A program made the translations under genes and the position numbers. A stretch of 64,000 nucleotides of DNA from Phlebopus portentosus (lineage: Eukaryota > Basidiomycota > Agaricomycetes > Boletales > Boletinellaceae): positions 3,844,001 to 3,908,000 of the forward strand of contig JAYXKI010000001.1 in NCBI GenBank assembly GCA_037892935.1, written 5' to 3'. Of the stretch, positions 35,247 through 47,624 are shown piece after piece (positions within the stretch are counted from its first letter, which is position 1; every line of letters begins with the position of its first letter). The notes beneath the pieces were generated by a model. That model was not told where the DNA came from, did no database searches, and was given only the letters and a program-made list of their open reading frames with translations.

Positions 35247-37530
35247 ATGTCCGTCGGCATCTCCGCCGCAGACCCGGACAATGGTCATAGAAAGAACTCA
35301 ACCGAAACAGCAGATGGAGCGGGCTTGAAAGAAAAGACACGCAAGCACCGCAAGGACACAGATAACGCTAGTCAGTATCGCTTTCTCACTTGTCGTTCGA
35401 ACGCTGAACCAAACGCTCATCCCTCTAGCTGATTCAAAAAAAATAAAGAAAAAGAACGAAAGAAATGAGGTAGTCGATGCGATTGCATATGAGGATGGGT
35501 CTACTCACTCTGGCGAGAAACGGAAAAAGAAAAGAAAGCATCATACGGAAGGTACGGCGACGGACGACGACGCTGGTCGCGGAAAGTCTAGTAGGCCGAA
35601 AAAGAAGAAAAGAGAGCGAAAGGACCAGGAGAATCTTATTAGTATGTCTTCTGGTCCTCCTTCTTTCTCCTTCTTGACGACACTTGCACACTTGCAGGTT
35701 CTTTGAAGGAGGTGGAAGAACAAACAAAAAATAGAGATGCCCCTTCTGGAGAGCATGCATTGTCACGGACCACTTCAATACCTGTTCTTTCGGAATTTGA
35801 AGTATCAGAGTACCTATCAAAGTATGGCGTTTCCATAGATTGCGGGACTTCAACTCCGATTCTTCCTGATGAACTGAGGCCAATACTCTCCTTTTCGTCT
35901 TTACTTCCCCGCATACCTGAACCTCTACACTCTGCATTCGCATCGTTCAAGGAACCTACTCCAATTCAGGCTTGTTCATGGCCAGCTAGCCTAGATGGGA
36001 GAGATGTGATCGGTATCGCTGAGACGGGAAGGTGAGTATATCGTATTGTGAGAGGAGAAAAGATCATGACTGATCTGACCTACTTGCTCAGTGGGAAGAC
36101 TCTGGCTTTCGGCATACCCGCCATATGTCGCATTCTCAGCAATCAGAGCAATCCTTCGAAACCGAACAAGTCTAAATCAAAACAAGGACAGATATCAGTC
36201 CTCGCCATTGCTCCGACGCGTGAACTAGCGCTCCAGACTCATGAGACGTTCAGTGAGCTCGGGAAGCCGTTCGGACTGACGAGTATTGCCGTCTACGGAG
36301 GGGTGGGCAAGGCTCCTCAGCGGCAAGCACTGAAGGACAAAAGTGCTGCCATGATTGTTGGGACCCCTGGCCGGATGTTGGATTTGGTTAATGATGGTTC
36401 GTGTGATCTAAGCGGGTAAGTTGCAGCCTTGATACTTCTGAAAGTATTCTGGGCGCCGACCTTTGTGATTGTTACAGAGTCAGATATCTCGTCCTCGATG
36501 AGGCAGACCGCATGCTGGATAAGGGCTTCGAGAATGATATCCGTGCAATAATTGGACATTGTGCACCTTCGGGCAAACGTCAGACTCTCATGTGTACGTT
36601 ATTCACTTTTATCGCCACCTCTGATCCTGAGGCGATGTTATACAGTCAGTGCGACCTGGCCCGATGCAGTAAGGAGACTGGCTTCGACGTTCTTGCGTAA
36701 ACCTGTACGCGTTACTGTTGGTAGTGACGATCTTTCTGCCAACACTAGAGTCAAACAAGGTACTTTCTTGGTTCGTCTTTGTTTCGATATGTAGAAGTTG
36801 ACAAAATCGATGGCAGTCGTCGAAGTCTTTGATGATCAAAGAGAGAAGGAGTAGGTTACCATCATCTACTTTCGGACGTTTACTCATCCCTGTCTTCCTG
36901 CGTTCACAGCTCCCGTTTACTCGCTCACCTTCAGAAGCTGAGAGCCAAGAAAAGTGGGCAGACATCATCAGACGACGCACGTATCCTAGTCTTCGTCCTA
37001 TACAAAAGGGAAGCATCACGAGTCGAACAAACCCTGCATCGGCGAGGTTTCAGCGTAGGCAGCATACATGGCGACCTTCCGCAAGCTGCGCGCACGGCTG
37101 CGCTTGACGATTTCAAGACTGGGAAGACTCAGTTGTTGGTTGCGACGGACGTTGCGGCTCGGGGTCTCGATATACCGAACGTCGGGACTGTCATCAATTA
37201 TAGCTTCCCGTTGACTGTCGAGGACTATGTGCATCGGATCGGTCGAACAGGTGAACAGCCTGTCTTTTGTTTTCTCTTGAGTTTCTGACTTACTCTGCTC
37301 AAGGACGGGGCGGTCGAAGTGGGAAGTCGATAACTTTCTTCACTGGGGATAATCATGAAAGGGCTCTCGCTGGCGAACTTGCCAAGGTCCTGCGTGAAGC
37401 CGGGTTTGACGCCAGTCCTTTGAAGAAGTTCCCGATGACGATCAAGAAAAAGGAGCATAGTGTTTATGGTGCTTTCTACCGAGATGATATACCTACTGAC
37501 GCAAAGCCGACACGGATGAAGTTTGACTAA
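35247..37530 (+). CDS. DBP3: DEAD-box ATP-dependent RNA helicase Dbp3 (ribosome biogenesis)
   Basis: Nucleolar helicase for pre-rRNA processing. It starts [18 protein letters not shown] and has a lysine-rich N-terminus typical of Dbp3 ([19 protein letters not shown]). The core contains the Q-motif region [28 protein letters not shown] (motif I, split by an intron at about 36031), APTRELALQ (Ia), TPGRMLDL (Ib), VLDEADRML (II) and SAT within [15 protein letters not shown] (III). Motifs V and VI follow: [14 protein letters not shown] and HRIGRTGRGG. The SATWP form and the NTRVKQVVEV segment match Dbp3 rather than other DEAD-box groups. It ends PTRMKFD. About nine exons. The ATG is only 22 bp from a MITE end, so its leader must lie largely inside transposon sequence unless transcription starts very close to the ATG. 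Confidence 0.93.
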
Positions 37531-37825
37531 ACATTGCTCGTCATTATCCCGTTCTATGTAGAGGTAGAGACAATATTGACGTGACTGCCATGATCCCTGT
37601 AGATCATAGATGTAGATGTACTACTTTATGTTGTCATTTGTTTGGGTACAACTATCTTTCATTTACTGTCGTGTTCTTAGGTCTGAAAGTACAGATGTAA
37701 TGCAGACTCCATTTTTTGTCGAAACCGTCTTGACTGTATGCAGTGACCAAAATTAGGACTTGTTTTGGTTCCGCACGTCGATCATCCTCTCTCGAGTTTA
37801 TGCTCGTTAACAAGACATCTTGCAA

Positions 37826-39452
37826 ATGCCCAGCACAGTAACGGATGCTCAAAGGATACGGGTGGCGATTGTGGGTGCCAAAAATCCCTGTGGATCTCAG
37901 ACTGACTACTATCGACCATCGACTTTGCTTTGTTTCAGGCCTTTATAGCCCTTAGGCATAGACCAAAGGACGTATCGCTTGAAGGTATCAGCGGGTCCGG
38001 TTTCGAAGGAATCACAACGCTTACGTTGACTGCCAGCATACGTATTGGACCTTCACCGTCAATTCCCTCTGATCGAAGATCGGGAAGGCAGCTCGCATGA
38101 TCCGACATGGCGAGATCGGGCATTGAAGCTCGAGGAAGAAGTGAATAATCTAAAGAGGAAGTATGAAGAAGACCTTGCTGGTGAGTTATCCAGAATCTAG
38201 CTGATGATGCTTCACTTATGGGCGTTTTGAATCGCAGAACTGAGCGTCCTTCGCAAAAGTTCTCGGCTGGAAGTCGGGACGAAGAAGAAAAGAAAACTGA
38301 ACCCTGCTCATGAAGGACGAGATGACAGCGTTGCAAGCGCTGTTTCTACTCTGCAGCACTTTACTGGTTCATCTGAGGAACTGGCAGCAGGTACAGTCCG
38401 GCTATGTTGTCCGTTGGCGATGAGTTCTCATACGTCGGTGCAGAGATCGTTGCTCCTGGGCTCAGTGGAGCTTTGAGTCTCTTCAATTCTTATTCGAAAC
38501 TGTTTCGACTATCATCTGTACTACGGTCTCGGTCCGACCCAGGTCCTCCGAGATATCCTGTCCAGCTTCTCTCCTCTGCTACGAACGTCTTTCGGGAACT
38601 GGGAAAGGCTCTCCAAACTGCTTTGTCCTCCGATGGGCCCGGGAAACTCTCTTCGGAACTCGTGCTTGACTTCAATGTGATTATTTCGTCCACTTTGTCA
38701 TGGACTGCCTCGACCCTGAATGAAATCGAGTCAATTTCACGTAAAAGAGCACGAAGAAGTACTCTTCCTAACGAGCAACTTAACGCACTGTTTTCCTCTC
38801 TCGCTGGCAGCATCGTTATTCCCATTATCAAGTCATTTACCCGTCTTTCGGATGCCGACCTAGTACTAATTCTTAGCTCGACGCGTCAGCCTCAAAGGTC
38901 AGGCGAGGATCCCAGTACCCCTGCATGAAAGTAATCCTTCAAGGCTTTGTCGTGAGTCTGAAAGGAATCATTGCAACCGTCAGCAAAATCCATTCCTCGT
39001 ACGCGCAGAGTCTACTGGACATCATGAAACTCTCTGTCATTGCTGAGATTGAACTCCTTTGGACGAGACAGGACAAAATGACATTAGATACTGGCGACTC
39101 TTTTCCCTCAGTCGATGCAACTTCTCCACTGATAGATTCCTGCATGCTTCCAGTGGCAAGACTCTCCCGACGGGAACGCATACAACGATTGTCACGCAAG
39201 AATGCTCTGTGGTATCTATGTGTTATCGCTCGCGACGTGCTTTCCTCGCAGGTCACAATCCCCAAATCAGAAGGTCCCTCGTCTGACATTGCCCAAGAGA
39301 AATTCGATATCACACTGTCTAGCATATTGGTTCGATGCACAGGCAGTGTATCTACGTCGTCTGGGATGGAGGCTAGAAGGCCCTTCGGTATGTCTGACGT
39401 GGAGAAGGGCATGATAGTATCTGTCATCGAGAATATATGGTTGTACCAATAA
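37826..39452 (+). CDS. Coiled-coil protein, possible relative of meiotic DSB factor Mei4/Rec24
   Basis: Not firmly recognised. Splicing five or six exons gives a protein of roughly 460 residues. The N-terminus is MPSTVTDAQRIR|AFIALRHRPKDVSLE|AYVLDLHRQFPL, followed by a short coiled coil (ALKLEEEVNNLKRKYEEDL|AELSVL) and a basic patch TKKKRKLN. The rest is alpha-helical with no catalytic motif, including LFNSYSKLFRLSSVLRSR, NALWYLCVIARDVLSS and a C-terminus VIENIWLYQ. The N-terminal layout (a helix with A..I..RP, a short spacer, then W..+...LE.EV..L++K) resembles animal and fungal Mei4 as I remember it. That is inference only. The intron at about 38898-38956 is chosen to keep the frame. It does not overlap DBP3 or DBF2. 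Confidence 0.6.
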
Positions 39453-39716
39453 CGTAATTTATTGCGACCGAAATTTCGCTCCAGAATGTAGATTCGGAGA
39501 TCGTACATGCGATGAATGCGAGGCGAGGATGACCTTTTAGACTTTTTGACGGATCAAAATTTATTTTATTTTATTTTACGATCCGGAGAACATTCAATCA
39601 CGTGGTTTGCATGAGTCGCGTTCGTTTTGTCGCGTGCATGGTCGCCACATCCTTGACACGTACTCATTCATCCTCCTTCACCATAATACCCACCGGCACA
39701 AAACTGCTTGATATAT

Positions 39717-41666
<1,950 letters not shown>

Positions 41667-41938
41667 CGAAATGCCAGGAGGCATCGCATATTTTAGTGAT
41701 CTTTGTATTCCCCTATACCCTCTCACTTTCTACCTGTCCTCGGTTGTATCGTTTCATTTGATGTCCCTTCCCGCGTGTAATAGAATTTATATTCGTAAAG
41801 TCCTTTAGATTTACGATACATCAAAGCATCACGAACGTATAATCAATCATGAGAACAGGGAAGAGGTAGTGAATACAGAACACAACAATAGTCCCAAGAA
41901 ATGGAAACGACGGTATCGACTCAGACTAGCGGGTATCA

Positions 41939-44049
41939 CTAGTGGCCTACGACCTTATCAACTGGTTGAACGTGTCCTTGATCGTCCATGCGAGCACTAT
42001 GAGAGAAACAAGGTATTCAACATCGGATCAGTAATACTATGGAATTGCACTCACATCACTTCGTCTTCCAAATCTGTATGGTTCTTGACGCGCCAGAATA
42101 GCATGGGCAATGCGCAGATCAGCCCAGCAACGAGTAGAATCCACGTAGAAAGGAAGATATTCATAAATCTAATGGGAAGATGAATTAGATGTTCCGGATA
42201 CGAGTAAAATTGGGAAGACACACGGAAGTCCGACGCCATCAGCGCGCCATATACCGGCTGCACCGGCCGACTGCAATGATTTATCTTTTTCGAAAATGTA
42301 AAAATGCCGCGCTGAGGCGCTTACTGAGGGACAAAACTCACAGAAACCAGTCAGGTAAGCGAGCTTCGCAGGGTCGTTGGATATGGCACCCATAAACCAA
42401 TATGAAGCAGTTTGCCACATTGCATCAAGGAAACCGCAGAAGATGTAGAACCAGACGTGCTGTGGGTAACCGCTGTCCTCAAAGTCAATGAGAGGAGGGA
42501 GATTATCTCTGGTGTAATCCCTATATCAATCCAGTTAGTTTTTATCGTCTGAAGAGCAACGAGAAATCATTAGCGCACTTCTGATACATATAGGCCCAAG
42601 TATGGACTATGAAAACCATGAGGAAGAGAATGGTCCATCCAACGAACGCTCGGGCTCGGCGGGTGAGACGTTTGTTGTCCAGGACGACACCGATCATGAG
42701 GGATCCGAAGATCTGCGACGTCCAGTAAACAAAGCTGTTCAATGATCGTGTACGGATGTTGAATAGCGTGCCATTGTAATCGTTGAATTCTGGTAGATAG
42801 AACCGTAAGTCATGAATGACTTAAAGAACGGTATACGTACGCCATGTGTAGAACCAGTTCGAGGCAAAGAACATGGGGAACAACAGAACGATGGAGGGAT
42901 CAGTACGAAGGGCCAAGTAGAGACCGAGAATCTCGCTCTTCCAGGATGGATGCCTTGGAGTGGTGACCTTCGTTCCGTCAGCACGTATCATTTTCTCCGG
43001 GTTCGCCATTAGCATGGGAATTAAAACACCGATCCCAGTCAGTACTATGAATCCGATCTGCGGAGCGAAATCAAATAAGATAATAGCCAGAGAATATACT
43101 GCTCTTGTAGCTCACGTAAGTCCCATTACCAACTATTGAGAGGATGAAGGGGGAATTCTGGTAAGATGTGCATGTTCAATTCGCTGGCCTAGTGAGCTTG
43201 CTTACCGCCTCCAGACTAGAATCGGAAATTAGTTGGTAAGTGGTGCCTTGGGCCGATCCCTTGATGTGTTTCACTTACTAGGGATTGAAAGTTCTGGCCA
43301 AAAGCAACAGCCGAACCGACTACACCACCCAGATTAAAGATTCCCCAGAAAATAGCGATAAATGTTCCTTTCTGATCCTCTGACATGAATTTAGAGTAAG
43401 TAAAATAATCTTCCATTCGTCATGATGGAATGGATGTACCAGTCGGATAGGCAAGCATCAAGGAGCCTTGAGCAGTCCATAACAGACCAGCGCATATGCC
43501 GAGAATGGCGCCGGAGGTGATGACAAAAGCGCCGGCACCCGGATGGATATTCAGCGCCCTGGATACTATTTTTAGCATTTCATCATAAAAAGACGGAAGT
43601 CGGGACGGAAAGTTCCGAATAATCTCCAACTTTTAAAGAAATTCAAAATACCCACAAATACGAGCCGATATAGAGAGAATAGCCGAAAGTGCCGAGAAGG
43701 AGTGTCAGTCGAGCCCCAAGTTTGTTATTCACCGTTCTACTCATCACGGTCAGCATGTGGAGATGGTGATAACCGGTACCAGAGCTTACCCTGAAAAGAA
43801 CGCCATGGCGGCGAAGGTCGCGTACAGTGCGGAGTTAGCGTTCGCACCGGTTGTCTGATCAAGCTGTCCTCCTCCACCAAGACCATTGCAAGCATTGAAC
43901 AGTCCTGGTCCCATGAAGCAGACAAAGCCAAGCATAATCACTTGGGTCGTCGGCTTGTAGTAGAAGCCTTTTAGACCCGTGTATTGAGGAAGAGTCTCGA
44001 CATGCTGTTCGCCGCTATAGCGGGAGCTTTTCTTCTCGATATCAGACAT
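41939..44049 (-). CDS. UNC93-like MFS membrane transporter (DUF895 type)
   Basis: Polytopic membrane protein of the UNC93-like branch of the major facilitator superfamily; its substrate is not known for the fungal group. It starts MSDIEKKSSRYSGEQHVE (ATG at 44049). Then comes GLKGFYYKPTTQVIMLGFV and CFMGPGLFNACNGLGGGGQL, the diagnostic first transmembrane segment and NALGGAGQ-like loop. Hydrophobic segments continue, for example IAIFWGIFNLGGVVGSAVAF, LGICAGLLWTAQGSLMLAYP and FAPQIGFIVLTG-type stretches. The last transmembrane segment is FLSTWILLVAGLICALPMLF. The final exon was found by splicing (GAAGTGAT|gtgagt ... ctctcatag|TGCTCG), giving IARMDDQGHVQPVDKVVGH. More than ten short exons, about 11-12 membrane spans. 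Converges on DBF2. Confidence 0.87.
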
Positions 44050-44818
44050 GATGAGCAGCCGCCGGTAGTAGAAGACACTCAAACAGGAGGACGGAAAGGA
44101 TGAGCCAGACGAGACGGGCTCAGTCTATTTGAAGGGGGGAAGAGGAGGGGAGTGCTGGCCGTCAAGAGAACGGGCGCGGGGGAGACGACGCGTTTCATGT
44201 TATATAGCATGTGGCCGACCGAGATGGGTGTTAGCTGATGGTCCCGGCAGAACATAAGCTCTGGCCAAAAGTATAGCATCCGATGAAATTGCAGGGCCAT
44301 GGACGAGATAACCAGCCAGCCGATAGAATCCACCATATGGAACTGGGCGCTCCATCAGCTTCCTTTCTCCATAACCCAGTCGGAAGACAGGGGCTTTTGA
44401 TAGAACAATGAAATAACCGACTATTGCCAGCAAAACAAACATCGTCCCAGGTACGCATCAACTCACGCCAAGCGCAGACAAACAGTTTTTAACTTTTCCG
44501 TCTCGGTCTACGCCGATCGATCCCACACAGAATACGACTCCGTTTCCTCGCTCCTTCGCTAAGTCGTGAAACGCATGGATTCATTTCATTTCAGAATAGT
44601 CGACAATACAGTTCCAATATAACAAGGGGAACACATCCGCGAATATCATGGAGTAAACTTAGCATCTTCGACTAATATCACTTGTCGTGCTTGCCATTAG
44701 AACTGATTGGATAGGAACGAGAGAAGACAGAAGAATTAGAAGAAAGGCGGGAGAATATAGCTTCTACAACCGATCCCTCAGACTAGTTGTTGGTCACTTC
44801 AACACCCCTTCTGATAAT
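44050..44818. other. Intergenic region between UNC93-like gene and YOP1
   Basis: 769 bp with the transporter promoter on one side and the YOP1 3' region on the other. Minus-strand frames of up to 85 codons near 44200-44460 encode hydrophobic stretches but lack motifs and splice evidence. No gene called. Confidence 0.45.
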
Positions 44819-45509
44819 TCAATCGCTCGAGGATGTGTTGACACCAGACGCGGTCGTCGGCTGCTGGTAAATCGCCGGCGACTTGGACGATACGTTTGCC
44901 AGCAACGGCTTCAGCACATTGTGATATGTAGTTTGAGCACCCTATGTAATTGTGTCAGAAACGAAATCAAGATGCGCTCAATGATGACTACATCACGCGT
45001 GAACAAGCCTGCGATAACACTTACGCGGAAAGCCGGGAGCTGCAACCACAGAATGAACACAGTCTTGAAGGCAAAGTACCATGGGAAGTAATATAGCACA
45101 ATACGCAGCGCAAAGCTCTCGAGGAAGTTGAAGAAGCCGAAGACAACCCAGTACGTCAACCATTGAACGTCATCCTGTGCCGACGGGCTTTCAATCGCCT
45201 TAAATGAAAGATAAGCGGGCAGTCCCCAGCCGATGAGATTTGAGACGGGTTGAGCAAAGGCGTTAATGAGCAGAAGGAGACCTAAGAGCGTCACAGAACC
45301 GATGACTGCATAAGTCTTCGGCACCTGGGTGCGCTGTTCAAAATTTTGCAAAACAGGATACTTCGCCAACTATGGAGAGAATTTCAATGTATATTTCGTG
45401 TAGAGAATTAAATCCGTACCTCCTTGTCGAGCTGACTAACGTAGTAATTGGCTTTCGCAGAGGCCTGTTGGACGACCGGGTGTTGTCGAAGCTTCTGCGC
45501 AGCAGACAT
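44819..45509 (-). CDS. YOP1: Yop1/REEP5-type ER membrane-shaping protein (TB2/DP1/HVA22)
   Basis: Reticulon-partner protein that bends tubular ER. Exon 1 reads MSAAQKLRQHPVVQQASAKA and NYYVSQLDKE, then an intron, then LAKYPVLQNFEQRTQVPKTY. The TB2/DP1/HVA22 domain has paired hydrophobic hairpins: AVIGSVTLLGLLLLINAFA, LIGWGLPAYLSFKAIESP and DDVQWLTYWVVFGFFNFLES, the family signature with QWLTYWVVFG. FYFPWYFAFKTVFILWLQLP-like sequence follows (here YYFPWYFAFK). After a further intron the tail GAQTTYHNVLKPLLANVSSK ends TTASGVNTSSSD, giving the stop at 44819. Length is close to the family norm of about 180 residues. Three or four exons. Confidence 0.95.
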
Positions 45510-45801
45510 CTAACGACAACCAATTTCCGCGTAAGCAATGATGACGACGGCGACGGATGACAGCATTGCGTTACACACCGTTACAAGTATTTATGACAAG
45601 TTCGTAGACTGTTGAATGTCGTGAATGAGGTCGTGTGAGGGGTGTACAACTACCGGAAGAGAGGAGGCGTCGTCGTCGTTTTCAATCGCACGTCACACTC
45701 CCGCATTTCGAACTCCGCAATATGTTCCCACAGATGAACGTGACTCGCCACGAATCCAGAGGTATATCTCGCCAGCTCATTCTGCAGACCATAGGACACC
45801 A
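45510..45801. promoter_or_regulatory. Divergent promoter between YOP1 and OST5
   Basis: 292 bp between the start codons of two ER membrane protein genes. Repeats of CGTCGTCG lie near 45668-45676. No TATA box is clear. Confidence 0.45.
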
Positions 45802-46178
45802 ATGGCTACCGTAGACACTAAATTGTACAACAGCATACAGGTCAGCGGTCAACTTCATTTTAGCATGACTTGCTCTGAAGACTGTAACTAGAATTTGCAC
45901 AAAACTTTGCCCGCGTTCTCTCCTTACATTTCTGAAAACGTCTTACCGTACCTGGCGTTCGTCCTCCTTGCAGCCACGTTCACTCTAACATTTTATTTCT
46001 CAACGTGCGTTTTGACATGTGGTCACACATCAATAAATTATAACTGATACTTTACGCGATTTCCAGCCTCCCAAAATCAGCCATGCCGTTTCGCGAGATC
46101 GCAGTAGCATCCTTAGCGAGTATCCTTGGAGGTTTCGGAATGGTAGCGCTTTTCTGCTCAGTTGGTGTATACGTATGA
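45802..46178 (+). CDS. OST5: Oligosaccharyltransferase subunit Ost5 (TMEM258)
   Basis: Small two-span subunit of the ER N-glycosylation complex. Three exons: MATVDTKLYNSIQ, then NLHKTLPAFSPYISENVLPY with the first span LAFVLLAATFTLTFYFST, then LPKSAMPFREIAVASLASIL with the second span LGGFGMVALFCSVGVYV. About 86 residues, the family length. The C-terminal GVYV is shared by yeast Ost5 and human TMEM258. Introns are at about 45841-45891 and 46004-46066. It was assembled by splicing because no single frame is long. Converges on RPA12 with 123 bp between stops. Confidence 0.88.
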
Positions 46179-46301
46179 GTGTCGCTGTAGTTGCTATTGC
46201 TCCGTTGCGAGGCTTTGGTTTGGCGACCGCATTCTTCAGTTCGTTGCTTCATAAGTCTCCGAATATTAGGTTTGTGAAGCAGGTTGCCAGCGAGTATTTT
46301 A

Positions 46302-46981
46302 TTAATTATTCAACCGCCATCCATATCTGCAAGAAACGCACTGTGCAGGCGAGAAGGCCTGGATTATTTAGGTTCGAAAGACGGAAACGTAAATACGCAC
46401 GGTATACAAGATTGTGGACCCTTCATCGGCGCTTCGCATCTGAAATTTGACGACGCGTCGCATGACTATAACTTGCCAATGAGACTTTCCGACTTACCTG
46501 CTTTTCTTCTGAATATGCTTGGTCGTGACCGCAGTTTGGACATTGTTCGGTGACCTATGCGCGATTTGTTCTTCGAGCGGATCGTGACAGCATGCAAGAC
46601 AAAACTCACAATCATACGCGTCTCTTCGCTTTCATGTACCTTCGTTTGCGTTTTCCGCTTCTGTCTCAAAGCTGATGGAAATGCATCGGGATGGGACCGC
46701 GTCGTGATTATGATATTTTCGTATGCTAGTTTCAGAAAGTGAAGATGATCAATTTGATACGCTATATTGCCTTGCAAAATGAGCACATCGCTCACCTGAG
46801 GCCTTTTCTTTGAAGCCGCACTGTTCGCATGGAATAAATTCTGCATCATCCGTGGGGAGGTCGAGTAATGTACCACAGTCCGGACAGAACAATAAAGAAC
46901 CTGGAGACGTAGAACAAAGAGATGAGCGCCAAATGTCATAATAGAGCCCAGCTAACCTATCTTAGAAGCTGACTTCGACAT
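46302..46981 (-). CDS. RPA12: RNA polymerase I subunit Rpa12 (A12.2)
   Basis: Small Pol I subunit needed for RNA cleavage and proofreading. Six short exons joined by GT-AG introns: MSKSASKIG; SLLFCPDCGTLLDLP ... IPCEQCGFKEKAS (N-terminal zinc ribbon, CPDC and CEQC); AYENIIITTRSHPDAFPSAL ... ESEETRMI; VTEQCPNCGHDQAYSEEKQ; MRSADEGSTILYT; CVSCRYGWRLNN. The last three form the TFIIS-like C-ribbon with CPNC and CVSC. In TFIIS the invariant pair is RSADE; here MRSADEG keeps both catalytic acidic residues. About 120 residues, normal for A12.2. I reconstructed it by splicing; any single frame shows only part. The start at 46981 is the first ATG of exon 1. Confidence 0.92.
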
Positions 46982-47624
46982 TCCCGGACGAGTGGTCTTC
47001 CTGATGTTTTATGGACTACTTCCGGCCGGAATGACACTGGAGTTGAAACCTGAGAGAGAGGATCCAAAATTTCCGCCACTCGCCACGGATGCTGATCTAT
47101 TGCCGTTTATGGGAAATCAGTACCTATGTCATTCAAATGTCCTTACTTACACAAAAATGTAGATCATCCTCGCGCTTCGTGCATCTCCACCATCTCTATT
47201 TCTTTCTCGTATCTTCTTCTATCCGCGCAAACGGGATAGACTGAAGTTGTCTTTCTCAGTAAGCGAGGGAAACTTTTGGATGAATTGACCTTTATACCTC
47301 GTGCAATGATGACGCCGCAAAACCGTTACTCCGATAGCGCATACTTAAATCCAAGAAACACTTCGCAAAGCTAGCGTGCCACATCGACGCCGTAGGATAA
47401 GCCCCATTTTGCTTATGCCTACTTGACAGGATAAAAGTCTATGACATCTGTCCCTCATCTGTCGGGCGCGCTCGCTTTGCCCATACTGTCTACACTCCAG
47501 TTCGCGATACTTGACGATCCGGTTGTTATTATTTATTAAGTCAGAGCTCGCCGCAATGTCGTGTGGGTCATCTTAATATTCTGTACAGGACAAAGTTTTG
47601 AGACTCCAAGTTACAGACGCCGCC
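46982..47624. other. Intergenic region upstream of RPA12 and of the unrecognised 47.6-kb gene
   Basis: 643 bp. It must contain both promoters. A plus-strand frame from an ATG at 47004 (MFYGLLPAGMTLELKPERED) runs 54 codons. If an intron with CAG|gtacct ... atgtag is removed it extends to about 85 codons, ending near 47287. It matches no family I know and lies where the RPA12 promoter is expected, so it is only a candidate small gene. A TATTTATTA block is near 47530. Confidence 0.3.

Noticed and set aside
34999..35328. 109-codon frame running out of the MITE into DBP3
   Set aside because: Begins at GTG, crosses the transposon end and reads DBP3 in the wrong frame.
39708..39716. Upstream start for DBF2 at 39708
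   Set aside because: That codon is TTG. The first ATG in frame is 39717 and there is no reason to expect non-ATG initiation.
44200..44460. Hydrophobic minus-strand frames upstream of the UNC93-like gene as extra membrane exons
   Set aside because: The transporter already has a clear start with its typical N-terminus, and no splice pair joins these frames to it.
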